Shown one piece after another: positions 13,751-26,719 of a stretch of DNA of 64,000 nt. The stretch covers positions 66,292,056 to 66,356,055 of the forward strand of contig CM049310.1 of assembly GCA_026874595.1 (NCBI GenBank), in the 5' to 3' direction. This stretch comes from Sipunculus nudus (lineage: Eukaryota > Annelida > Sipuncula > Golfingiida > Sipunculidae). Made by a program: the position numbers and the translations under genes. The notes beneath the pieces are model-generated. The model saw only the letters and a program-made list of their open reading frames with translations. It did no database searches and was not told where the DNA came from. Position 1 is the stretch's first letter. Each line of letters starts with the position of its first letter.

Positions 13751-14323
13751 GTCCCTTTTACACTAGAAAGATATGCAGCTGTTAAAGGTCAGCATGCATA
13801 AATAAACATATAATCCGTTTCTGCTGCCCCCACAATGTTGCTCATTCATATGACTGTTTCTACATGCACTCTCTGTCTATCTGTCTGTATCATTTCCATT
13901 TCCGGCAAGCGCGTGACCTCTGGTCATCTTGTTTGTTTGTTTGTTTGTTTGTTTGTTTGTCACGACTCTCCAGGTCACATTTTTGCATCAATCAACTTGA
14001 AACTTACAGGCTTGATTGACAAACCGATTTCTAGGTGCCCTATTGTTTTTGGTCAACATTGCTCCAAGGTCAAGGTTCAAGGTCACGACAAGTATGGTTA
14101 ACGGTTTTTGCACTATAACTTTGCCATAAATAGGCGTATCCACTTCTGCAATAGCTAATTTTTTTCGTCATCACCTGGCCTTTCTTCTGACATGTAGCTT
14201 ACTTAAATTTGCCGTTACCATGGTTACATTTTTTTGGGCAAAAATCATGGAAATTGGAAATAACACGACCATTTTTTGTAACTTTGTCAATTTTTAAGCT
14301 ACAGACGTCTGGTTTTGGTCATT

Positions 14324-17300
14324 ATGTACCTTATAGGCAGCTTGACATGATAAAACTAAAAGTCTCGCCAAATCTCGCACCATTTCTTGCCAAACGAGAG
14401 TTTCCGAGATTTCATTAAATATGACCTACAGGCCGCATTTTTTTAACAGTGGCTTTGAAATTGATATATTTTCTGTCATTTATAAATATCTCGAAATCAA
14501 TTTTTCATTTTTGGGAAATAGCCACCAGGGGGCGTGGTACATGAAACACTGTAACATATCATTTTTCTGCAATATCTCAAAAAATATTAAACGTGACACC
14601 ATTTTTTTTGTGGTATCTGAAACTAGGAACATTGGCTTATTGCTCCGCACATGTAGCTTTGTACTGCCGTTACCATGGTTACCAAATTTTGGGGTAAAAC
14701 GTGACAACTTGAAAATACGAAGTTTACCTGCTTCTATCTCTGTTGATATTTGCCATAGAAAGGTCTGGTTTTCGGCGTTAGACAGCATCCGTCTAGTTCT
14801 TAGTCATTCAATCGCAAGTCTCGTCATATCTCGCACCGTTTCTCGTGAAACGAGAACACGTGACCATTCAAAGAAATGCCTATAATTCTGTCATTTTTCA
14901 CGCTACAGACACATGGTTTGCAGCGCTGGATAGCAGCTGACACTCGCAGTCACATTCAGGGGTCACATTGTTAGTCTCGTCAAATCTGGCGCCGTTTTTC
15001 GCCAAACCACGAAGACACGTGCCGTCGCCGCAAGTGGCGGCAGGGTCCTTACGGTCGGCGGCCGGCGTGTGCAGCGGTCCGTGACGGCCTCTCCGGGCCC
15101 CATCTATTATCATACATGTCGGAGGCACAGTCACAACTTTATTGCTTGCCGGAAATCTTCGATTTCGGCAAGCATGTTCGTCAGTTGCGTATGTCTGTTT
15201 GTCTGTTTGTCTGTTTGTTTGTTTGTTGCTTGCCGGAAATCTTCGATTTCGGCAAGCATGTTCGTCAGTTGCGTATGTCTGTTTGTCTCTTTGTTTGTTT
15301 GTTGCTTGCCGGAAATCTTCGATTTCGGCAAGCATGTTCGTCAGTTGCGTATGTCTGTTTGTCTTTTTGTTTGTTGCTTGCCGGAAATCTTCGATTTCGG
15401 CAAGCATGTTCGTCAGTTGCGTATGTCTGTTTGTCTCTTTGTCTGTTTGTTTGTTTGTTTGTCACGACTCTCCAGGTCACACTTTTGCATCAATCAACTT
15501 GAAACTTACAGGCTTGATTGACAAACCGATTTCTAGGTGCCCTATTGTTTTTGGTCAACATTGCTCCAAGGTCAAGGGTCAAGGTCACGACAGGTATGGT
15601 TAACGGTTTTTGCACTATAACTTCGCCATAAATAGGCTTATCCACTTCTGCAATAGCTCATTTTTTTCGTCATCATCTGGCCTTTCTTTTGACATGTAGC
15701 TTACTTAAATTTGCCGTTACCATGGTTACATTTTTTGGGGAGGAATCATGGGATTTCGTGATATTTTTCAAATTTGCAGCAATCGTACTGATTATGAGAT
15801 ATTTTATGTAACACAAGAATATCTCGAAATTGTTTTTTCAGATTTTGGAAATGGCCGCCAGGGGGCGTTGCAGATGAAAAAACATGAAAATTTGTTTTGG
15901 TGCTATACCTCCAGAACTATTAAACATTGGGCCATTTCCATCACAGCACCTTCAACTGGGGTCCATGGGCTTATTTTTGCGCATAGGTGCCAAAGTGCGC
16001 TATTGCCAGATTTCTCTATTTTTGGGGTAAAACTTTTGAATTTTGAAAATATGCAGTTTTCAGCTTCTAACTCTGTCAGTTTTTATGCTGGGGAGGTCAT
16101 TTTTTTTGCATCTTGTAGCCCTTGGTGAGTTCTCGGTGATCCAATCAAAAATCTTGCAAAATCTCGCACTGTTTCTCGTCAAACGAGAGTCTTCGAGATT
16201 TCATTAAATATGATCTACAGGTTGCATTTTTTTAACAATGGCTTTGAAATTGATATATTTTGTGTTATTTATAAATATCTCGAAATCAGATTTTCATTTT
16301 TTGGAAATAGCCACCAGGGGGCGTGGTACATGAAACACTGTAACATATCATTTTTCTGCAATATCTAAAATAATTTTAAACATGGCACAATTTTTATCGT
16401 TGTATCTTAAACTAGGAACATTGGCTTATTCCTCCGCACATGTAGCTTTGTGCTGCCGTTACCATGGTTACCAAATTTGTGGGTTAAACTTGACGATCTG
16501 AAAATATGCAGTTTTTGGCTTCTATCTCGGTTAATATTTATGTTTCTAGGGTCTAGTTTTTTGCATAAGGCTGCTTTTCCTTGGTTCTAAGTCATTCAAT
16601 TGCAAGTCTCGTCAAATTTCGCTCGGTTTATCATCAAACGAGAAAAAACGATATTTCACGGAAATGCTTATAACTCGGCGACTTTTACAGCTACACAGGT
16701 CTAGTTTTCGGCATTTCATAACATATGACCAGCTTGACACGCCAGAAAAGAAATCAGGCCAAATCTCGCACCATATCTCGTCAAGCGAGAAAAAACGAGA
16801 TATCATGGAAATGCTTATAACTAGGCGACTTTTACAGCTACTCAGGTCTAGTTTTTGGCATTTGGTAACATTTGGCAAACTTGACATAGTAAAACTGCGA
16901 TACTTGGCGAAATCTCGCACTATATCTGGTCAAATGTGGAAAAACGAGATTTCACAGAAATGCATATAAGTCGGCGACTTTCACGGCTAGACAGGTCTAG
17001 TTTTTGGCATTCATAAACATTTGGACGGCTTGACATGACAAACCTGCAAGACTGGCCAAATCTCGCACCATATCTTGTCAAACGAGAAAACACGAGAGTA
17101 CACGGAAATGCTTATAACTCGGCGACTTTTATAGCTAGACGGATCTAGTTTTCGCCATTTCGTAACGTTTGGCCGTCTTGACATAATAAAACTGCTCGTC
17201 TTGCCAAATCTCGTACTATATCTCGTCAAGTGAGAAAAAACATGATTTCACGTAAATGCTGATAACACGGCGACTTTTGCAGCTAGACAGGTCTAGTTTC

Positions 17301-20300
17301 CGGCATTTTGTAATATTAGACAAACTTGACATGACAAAACTGGAAATCTCGCCAAAGCTCGCACCATTTCCCGTCAAACGAGAAAACACGAGATTTCATG
17401 CAAATGCTTATAACTCAGCGGCTTTTATAGCTAGACAGGTCTAGTTTTCGGCATTTCATATCATTTGGCCAGCTTGACATGACAAACCTGAAAACGTCTC
17501 ACTGCTTCTTGTTAAACGAGATTAACGGGATTTCATGAAAAAAATTTTGAACTTGGTCCCTTTTACACTAGAAAGATATGCAGCTGTTAAAGGTCAGCAT
17601 GCATAAATAAACATATTATCCGTTTCTGCTGCCCCCACAATGTTGCTCATTCATATGACTGTTTCTACATGCACTCTCTGTCTATCTGTCTGTATAATTT
17701 CCATTTCCGGCAAGCGCGTGACCTCTGGTCATCTTGTTGCTTGCCGGAAATCTTCGATTTCGGCAAGCATGTTCGTCAGTTGCGTATGTCTGTTTGTCTG
17801 TTTGTCTGTTTGTTGCTTGCCGGAAATCTTCGATTTCGGCAAGCATGTTCGTCAGTTGCGTATGTCTGTTTGTCTTTTTGTTTGTTTGTTTGTTTGTTTG
17901 TTTGTTTGTTTGTTTGTTTGTTTGTCACGACTCTCCAGGTCACACTTTTGCATCAATCAACTTGAAACTTATAGGCTTAAATGAGAAACCGATTTCTAGG
18001 TGCCCTATTGTTTTTGGTCAACATTGCTCCAAGGTCAAGGGTCAAGGTCACGACAGGTATGGTTAACGGTTTTTGCACTATAACTTCGCCATAAATAGGC
18101 TTATCCACTTCTGCAATAGCTCATTTTTTTCGTCATCACGTGGCCTTTCTTTTGACATGTAGCTTACTTAAATTGGCCGTTACCATGGTTACATTTTTCG
18201 GGCAAAAATCATGGAAATTGGAAATAACACGACCATTTTTTGTAACTTTGTCAGTTTTTAAGCTAGGCAGATCTAGTTTTCGGCATTTTGTTCCACATGA
18301 CCAGCTTGACACGACAGAACTGAAAGTCACGCCAAATCTCGCGCCATATCTCGTGAAACGAGAAAAAAACGAGACTTCGCGGAAATGCTTATAACTCGGC
18401 GACTTTTACAGCTAGACAGGTCTGGTTTTCGGCATTTCGTTCCACCAAACAAGCTTGACACGACAGAGCTGCAAGACAGGCCAAATCTCGCACCGTATCT
18501 CGTCAAACGAGAAAACACGGGATTTCACGGAAATGCTTATAACTGGGCCAGTTTTACAGCTAGACACGTCTGGTTTTCGGCATTTAGTTCCACTAGACCA
18601 GCTTGACACGACAGATATGCAAGTGCCGTTACCATGGTTACATTTTTTGGGCAAAAATCATGGAAATTGGAAATAACACGACCATTTTTTGTAACTTTGT
18701 CAGTTTTTAAGCTAGGCAGATCTAGTTTTCAGCATTTTGTTACACATGACCAGCTTGACACCACAGAACTGAAAGTCACGCCAAATCTCGCGCCATATCT
18801 CGTCAAACGAGAAAAAACGAGACTTCGCGGAAATGCTTATAACTCGGCGACTTTTACAGCTAGACAGGTCTGGTTTTCGGCATTTCGTTCCACCAAACAA
18901 GCTTGACACGACAGAGCTGAAAGACAGGCCGAATCTCGCACCGTATCTCGTCAAACGAGAAAACACGGGATTTCACGGAAATGCTTATAACTGGGCCAGT
19001 TTTACAGCTAGACACGTCTGGTTTTCGGCATTTAGTTCCACTAGACCAGCTTGACACGACAGATATGCAAGTCTGGCAAAATCTCGCACCGTATCTCGTC
19101 AAACGAGAAAACACGAAATTTCACGGAAATGCTTACAACTCGGCCAGTTTTACAGCTAGACACGTCTGGTTTCCGGCATTTCCTTCCACATGACCAGCTT
19201 GACACGATAGATGTGCAAGTCAGGCCAAATTTCACACCCTATCTCGTCAAACGAGAAAACACGAGATTTCACGGAAATGCTAATAACTCGGCGAGTTTTA
19301 CAGCTAGACAGGTCTAGTTTTCGGCATTTTGTTTCACATGACCCGCTGGACATGACAGAAATGAAAGTCAGGCCGAATGTCGCACCGTATCTCGTCAAAC
19401 GAGAAAACATGAGATTTCACGGCATTGGTTATAACTCGGCGAGTTTTACAGATAGACACGTCTGGTTTTCGGCATTTTGTTCCACTAGACCAGCTTGACA
19501 CGACAGACATGCATGTCAGGCAAAATCTCGCACCGTATCCCGTCAAACGAGAAAACACGAGATTTCACGGAACTGCAGCTAGACAGGTCTAGTTTTCGGC
19601 ATTTAGTTCCACATGACCCGCTTGACATGACAAACCTGCAAGACTGGCCAAATCTCGCACCATATCTCGTCAAACGATAAAAAAGGAGATTTCACAGAAA
19701 TGCTAATAACTCGGCGACTTTTACAGCTAGACAGATGTAGTTTTCGCCATTTCATAACATTTAGAGAGTTTGATATGACAAATCTACAAGACTGGCCAAA
19801 TCCTGCACCATATCTCGTCAAACGAGAAAACACGAGAGTACATGGAAATGCTTATAACTCGGCGACTTTTACAGCTAGACGGATCTAGTTTTCGCCATTT
19901 CGTAACGTTTGGCCGTCTTGACATAATAAAACTGCTGGTCTTGCCAAATCTCGTACTTTATCTCGTCAAGCGAGAAAAAAACATGATTTCACGTAAATGC
20001 TGTTAACACGGCGACTTTTGCAGCTAGACAGGTCTAGTTTCTGGCATTTTGTAATATTTGACAAACCTGATATGACAAAACTGGAAATCTCGCCAAAGCT
20101 CGCACCATTTCCCGTCAAACGAGATAACACGAGATTTCATGCAAATGCTTATAACTCAGCGGCTTTTATAGCTAGACAGGTCTAGTTTTCGGCATTTCAT
20201 ATCATTTGGCCAGCTTGACATGACAAACCTTAAAACGTCTCACTGCTTCTTGTCAAACGAGATTAACGGGATTTCATGAAAACATTTTGAACTTGGTCCC

Positions 20301-20872
20301 TTTTACACTAGAAAGATATGCAGCTGTTAAAGGTCAGCATGCATAAATAAACATATAATCCGTTTCTGCTGCCCCCACAATGTTGCTCATTCATATGACT
20401 GTTTCTACATGCACTCTCTGTCTATCTGTCTGTATCATTTCCATTTCCGGCAAGCGCGTGACCTCTGGTCATCTTGTTTGTTTGTTTGTTTGTTTGTTTG
20501 TTTGTTTGTCACGACTCTCCAGGTCACATTTTTGCATCAATCAACTTGAAACTTACAGGCTTGATTGACAAACCGATTTCTAGGTGCCCTATTGTTTTTG
20601 GTCAACATTGCTCCAAGGTCAAGGTTCAAGGTCACGACAAGTATGGTTAACGGTTTTTGCACTATAACTTTGCCATAAATAGGCGTATCCACTTCTGCAA
20701 TAGCTAATTTTTTTCGTCATCACCTGGCCTTTCTTCTGACATGTAGCTTACTTAAATTTGCCGTTACCATGGTTACATTTTTTTGGGCAAAAATCATGGA
20801 AATTGGAAATAACACGACCATTTTTTGTAACTTTGTCAATTTTTAAGCTACAGACGTCTGGTTTTGGTCATT
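14324..20872. repeat. Macro-repeat copy B2 (6,549-bp unit)
   Basis: Tandem copy of B1 with the same total length. The minisatellite at 17,737-17,925 has a four-base shorter spacer between its two hairpins than B1. The final TTTG tract near 20,478 is about four bases longer than the matching tract in B1. The base near 16,061 is C, as in A1, not T as in the adjacent B1. Confidence 0.93.
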
Positions 20873-23800
20873 ATGTACCTTATAGGCAGCTTGACATGAT
20901 AAAACTAAAAGTCTCGCCAAATCTCGCACCATTTCTTGCCAAACGAGAGTTTCCGAGATTTCATTAAATATGACCTACAGGCCGCATTTTTTTAACAGTG
21001 GCTTTGAAATTGATATATTTTCTGTCATTTATAAATATCTCGAAATCAATTTTTCATTTTTGGGAAATAGCCACCAGGGGGCGTGGTACATGAAACACTG
21101 TAACATATCATTTTTCTGCAATATCTCAAAAAATATTAAACGTGACACCATTTTTTTTGTGGTATCTGAAACTAGGAACATTGGCTTATTGCTCCGCACA
21201 TGTAGCTTTGTACTGCCGTTACCATGGTTACCAAATTTTGGGGTAAAACGTGACAACTTGAAAATACGAAGTTTACCTGCTTCTATCTCTGTTGATATTT
21301 GCCATAGAAAGGTCTGGTTTTCGGCGTTAGACAGCATCCGTCTAGTTCTTAGTCATTCAATCGCAAGTCTCGTCATATCTCGCACCGTTTCTCGTGAAAC
21401 GAGAACACGTGACCATTCAAAGAAATGCCTATAATTCTGTCATTTTTCACGCTACAGACACATGGTTTGCAGCGCTGGATAGCAGCTGACACTCGCAGTC
21501 ACATTCAGGGGTCACATTGTTAGTCTCGTCAAATCTGGCGCCGTTTTTCGCCAAACCACGAAGACACGTGCCGTCGCCGCAAGTGGCGGCAGGGTCCTTA
21601 CGGTCGGCGGCCGGCGTGTGCAGCGGTCCGTGACGGCCTCTCCGGGCCCCATCTATTATCATACATGTCGGAGGCACAGTCACAACTTTATTGCTTGCCG
21701 GAAATCTTCGATTTCGGCAAGCATGTTCGTCAGTTGCGTATGTCTGTTTGTCTGTTTGTCTGTTTGTTTGTTTGTTGCTTGCCGGAAATCTTCGATTTCG
21801 GCAAGCATGTTCGTCAGTTGCGTATGTCTGTTTGTCTCTTTGTTTGTTTGTTGCTTGCCGGAAATCTTCGATTTCGGCAAGCATGTTCGTCAGTTGCGTA
21901 TGTCTGTTTGTCTTTTTGTTTGTTGCTTGCCGGAAATCTTCGATTTCGGCAAGCATGTTCGTCAGTTGCGTATGTCTGTTTGTCTCTTTGTCTGTTTGTT
22001 TGTTTGTTTGTCACGACTCTCCAGGTCACACTTTTGCATCAATCAACTTGAAACTTACAGGCTTGATTGACAAACCGATTTCTAGGTGCCCTATTGTTTT
22101 TGGTCAACATTGCTCCAAGGTCAAGGGTCAAGGTCACGACAGGTATGGTTAACGGTTTTTGCACTATAACTTCGCCATAAATAGGCTTATCCACTTCTGC
22201 AATAGCTCATTTTTTTCGTCATCATCTGGCCTTTCTTTTGACATGTAGCTTACTTAAATTTGCCGTTACCATGGTTACATTTTTTGGGGAGGAATCATGG
22301 GATTTCGTGATATTTTTCAAATTTGCAGCAATCGTACTGATTATGAGATATTTTATGTAACACAAGAATATCTCGAAATTGTTTTTTCAGATTTTGGAAA
22401 TGGCCGCCAGGGGGCGTTGCAGATGAAAAAACATGAAAATTTGTTTTGGTGCTATACCTCCAGAACTATTAAACATTGGGCCATTTCCATCACAGCACCT
22501 TCAACTGGGGTCCATGGGCTTATTTTTGCGCATAGGTGCCAAAGTGCGCTATTGCCAGATTTCTCTATTTTTGGGGTAAAACTTTTGAATTTTGAAAATA
22601 TGCAGTTTTCAGCTTCTAACTCTGTCAGTTTTTATGCTGGGGAGGTCATTTTTTTTGCATCTTGTAGCCCTTGGTGAGTTCTCGGTGATCCAATCAAAAA
22701 TCTTGCAAAATCTCGCACTGTTTCTCGTCAAACGAGAGTCTTCGAGATTTCATTAAATATGATCTACAGGTTGCATTTTTTTAACAATGGCTTTGAAATT
22801 GATATATTTTGTGTTATTTATAAATATCTCGAAATCAGATTTTCATTTTTTGGAAATAGCCACCAGGGGGCGTGGTACATGAAACACTGTAACATATCAT
22901 TTTTCTGCAATATCTAAAATAATTTTAAACATGGCACAATTTTTATCGTTGTATCTTAAACTAGGAACATTGGCTTATTCCTCCGCACATGTAGCTTTGT
23001 GCTGCCGTTACCATGGTTACCAAATTTGTGGGTTAAACTTGACGATCTGAAAATATGCAGTTTTTGGCTTCTATCTCGGTTAATATTTATGTTTCTAGGG
23101 TCTAGTTTTTTGCATAAGGCTGCTTTTCCTTGGTTCTAAGTCATTCAATTGCAAGTCTCGTCAAATTTCGCTCGGTTTATCATCAAACGAGAAAAAACGA
23201 TATTTCACGGAAATGCTTATAACTCGGCGACTTTTACAGCTACACAGGTCTAGTTTTCGGCATTTCATAACATATGACCAGCTTGACACGCCAGAAAAGA
23301 AATCAGGCCAAATCTCGCACCATATCTCGTCAAGCGAGAAAAAACGAGATATCATGGAAATGCTTATAACTAGGCGACTTTTACAGCTACTCAGGTCTAG
23401 TTTTTGGCATTTGGTAACATTTGGCAAACTTGACATAGTAAAACTGCGATACTTGGCGAAATCTCGCACTATATCTGGTCAAATGTGGAAAAACGAGATT
23501 TCACAGAAATGCATATAAGTCGGCGACTTTCACGGCTAGACAGGTCTAGTTTTTGGCATTCATAAACATTTGGACGGCTTGACATGACAAACCTGCAAGA
23601 CTGGCCAAATCTCGCACCATATCTTGTCAAACGAGAAAACACGAGAGTACACGGAAATGCTTATAACTCGGCGACTTTTACAGCTAGACGGATCTAGTTT
23701 TCGCCATTTCGTAACGTTTGGCCGTCTTGACATAATAAAACTGCTCGTCTTGCCAAATCTCGTACTATATCTCGTCAAGTGAGAAAAAACATGATTTCAC

Positions 23801-24530
23801 GTAAATGCTGATAACACGGCGACTTTTGCAGCTAGACAGGTCTAGTTTCCGGCATTTTGTAATATTAGACAAACTTGACATGACAAAACTGGAAATCTCG
23901 CCAAAGCTCGCACCATTTCCCGTCAAACGAGAAAACACGAGATTTCATGCAAATGCTTATAACTCAGCGGCTTTTATAGCTAGACAGATCTAGTTTTCGG
24001 CATTTCATATCATTTCGCCAGCTTGACATGACAAACCTGAAAACGTGTCACTGCTTCTTGTCAAACGAGATTAACGGGATTTCATGAAAAAATTTTGAAC
24101 TTGGTCCCTTTTACACTAGAAAGATATGCAGCTGTTAAAGGTCAGCATGCATAAATAAACATATTATCCGTTTCTGCTGCCCCCACAATGTTGCTCATTC
24201 ATATGACTGTTTCTACATGCACTCTCTGTCTATCTGTCTGTATCATTTCCATTTCCGGCAAGCGCGTGACCTCTGGTCATCTTGTTTGTTTGTTTGTTTG
24301 TTTGTCACGACTCTCCAGGTCACACTTTTGCATCAATCAACTTGAAACTTACAGGCTTGATTGACAAACCGATTTCTAGGTGCCCTATTGTTTTTGGTCA
24401 ACATTGCTCCAAGGTCAAGGGTCAAGGTCACGACAGGTATGGTTAAGGGTTTTTGCACTATAACTTCGCCATAAATAGGCTTATCCACTTCTGCAATAGC
24501 TCATTTTTTTCGTCATCACCTGGCCTTTCT
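20873..24530. repeat. Partial macro-repeat copy C
   Basis: Follows B2 in phase and is near-identical to the A-type unit up to about 23,980. It then picks up substitutions (near 23,988, 24,016 and 24,046) and has only a short TTTG tract near 24,285. After about 24,640 the sequence switches to the 331-bp family, so this copy marks the right edge of the homogenised array. Confidence 0.85.
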
Positions 24531-24639
24531 TTTGACATGTAGCTTACTTAAATTTGCCGTTACCATGGTTACATTTTTTGGGCAAAAATCATGGAAATTG
24601 GAAATATCACGACCATTTTTTGTAACTTTGTCAGTTTTT

Positions 24640-26330
24640 AAGCTAGAGAGGTCTAGTTTTTTGCATCAGGTAGCATTTAACAAGTACTGCAAGATTTTAT
24701 TAAAAGTCTCGCGATATCTCGTATAATATCTCGTCAAACGAGATATTTCGAGATTTCAGTAATCTTGCCCTGGAGGTCACAGTTTTGCAGGAATCTTTTT
24801 GAAACTGACATATCGTAAGTTCTACACTATTATCTCGAAACCATTTTTCCATTTTTTGAATGCAGCCGCTAGGTGGCGCTGTATGCAAACCGACCCCAAC
24901 ATATCATGTTTTGGCCATATCTCCAAAACTGTGAGCCTCAATTACATAAACTATAGCTTATTTTCTTCCTCTGAGTCTTTTCTAAATCCTGGTGGAGTCA
25001 TTTTGACTCAATCTTGAGTCACTTTGTCAGTGTGTCCGTCTGTTTCTCAGTTTTCATCAAATTCGCCTGCTTACCGGTTCTGGCGTCTCACATATAGCAT
25101 TCTACAGGTCACAGTTTTGAAAGAATCCTTTTAAAACTATTACATCTTATGTCTTACGCTAATATCTCGAAACTGATTTTTCATTTTCCATAATTGGCAT
25201 CTAGGGGGCGGTGCACTCAAACTTGCACAACATATCATTTTTTGGCCATATCTCCAAAACTATAAACCTCATTTACATAAACTATAACTTATTTTCTTCT
25301 TTTCGGTCTTTCCAAAAACCTGGTGTATTCATTTGGTCTCAATCTTGAGTCACTTTGTCTGTGTGTCCGTCTGTTTCTCAGTTGTCCTCAAATTCGCTTG
25401 CTTGCCGGTTCTTGCGTCTCACATATAGCATTCTACAGGCCACAGTTTTGAAAGAATCCTTTTAAAACTATTACATCTTATGTCTTACACTAATATCTCG
25501 AAACGGATTTTTCATTTTCCAGAATTGGCCACTAGGGGGCGGTGCACTCAAACTTGCACAACATATCTTTTTTTGGTCATATCTCCAAAACTACAAACCT
25601 CATTTACATAAACTATAGCTTATTTTTTTTCCTCTGAGCCTTTCCAAAAACCTTGTGTATTCATTTGGTCTCAATCTTGAGTCACTTTGTCTGTGTGTCC
25701 GTCTGTTTCTCAGTTGTCCTCAAATTTGCTTGCTTGCCGGTTCTTGCGTCTCACATATAGCATTCTACAGGCCACAGTTTTGAAAGAATCCTTTTAAAAC
25801 TATTACATCTTATGTCTTACACTAATATCTCGAAACGGATTTTTCATTTTCCAGAATTGGCCGCTAGGGGGCGGTGAACTCAAACTTGCACAAGATATCG
25901 TTTTTTGGCCATATCTCCAAAACTATTAACCTCATTTACATAAACGATAGCTTATTATTTTCCTCTGAGGTTTCTTCATAACATGATTAAGTCATCTGTT
26001 CTCAATCTTGGGTCAGTTTATCAGTATGTTTGTCTGTTTGTCAGTTGTCCTCAATTTCGCCTGCTTCCTGGTTCTTGCGTCTCACATGTTGCATTCTACT
26101 GGCCACAGTTTTGCAGGAATCATTTTGTAAATTACACTTGTCATATATCGTGATGATATCTGGAAGTCCTATGTTTATTCAAATAAGTCAGCGGTCAAGG
26201 TGAAGGTGATCAAAATATATCAAAATCTTATTTACTTTAGAACTTTGTTAATATTGGTTCTTTCTTCACAAACTATGGATTATTTTCTTTCACTTTGACA
26301 CTGCTCGTTCATCTGACTAACTTTACATCA
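24640..26330. repeat. 331-bp satellite family, array 1
   Basis: The marker GCGTCTCACATATAGCATTC occurs at 25,083, 25,414 and 25,746, with a variant at 26,077: spacings of 331-332 bp. Each unit holds a TATCTCGAAAC segment, a GGGGGCG box (for example CCACTAGGGGGCGG at 25,529), CATATCTCCAAAACTATAAAC and TGAGTCACTTTGTCTGTGTG. The first unit starts with a strong AATATCTCGT/ACGAGATATT hairpin at 24,725-24,747. Confidence 0.88.
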
Positions 26331-26719
26331 TTTCAAGCAAGCGCGTGACCTCAGGTCATCTAGTTTGTTTGTTTGTTTGTTTGTTTGTTTGTCACGACTC
26401 TCCAGGTCACACTTTAGCATCAATCAACTTGAAACTTACAGGCTTGATTGACAAACCGATTTCTAGGTGCCCTATTGTTTTTCGTCAACATTGCTCCAAG
26501 GTCAAGGGTCAAGGTCACGACAGGTATGGTTAACGGTTTTTGCACTATAACTTCGCCATAAATAGGCGTATCCACTTCTGCAATAGCTCATTTTTTTCGT
26601 CATCACCTGGCCTTTCTTTTGACATGTAGCTTACTTAAATTTGCCGTTACCATGGTTACATTTTTTGGGCAAAAATCACGGAAATTGGAAATAACACGAC
26701 CATTTTTGGTAACTTTGTC

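Larger units (their letters stand above)
7775..14323. repeat. Macro-repeat copy B1 (6,549-bp unit)
   Basis: Starts with the A-type unit, then carries 2,662 extra bases. The extra part runs between two copies of the TTTCCGGCAAGCGCGTGACC junction (about 11,153 and 13,900). It holds a two-unit hairpin minisatellite (11,188-11,381), an AGGTCA-rich segment, and a long array of 148-bp monomers (about 11,700-13,750). The T run near 8,052 is two bases shorter than in A1 and A2. Confidence 0.93.
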
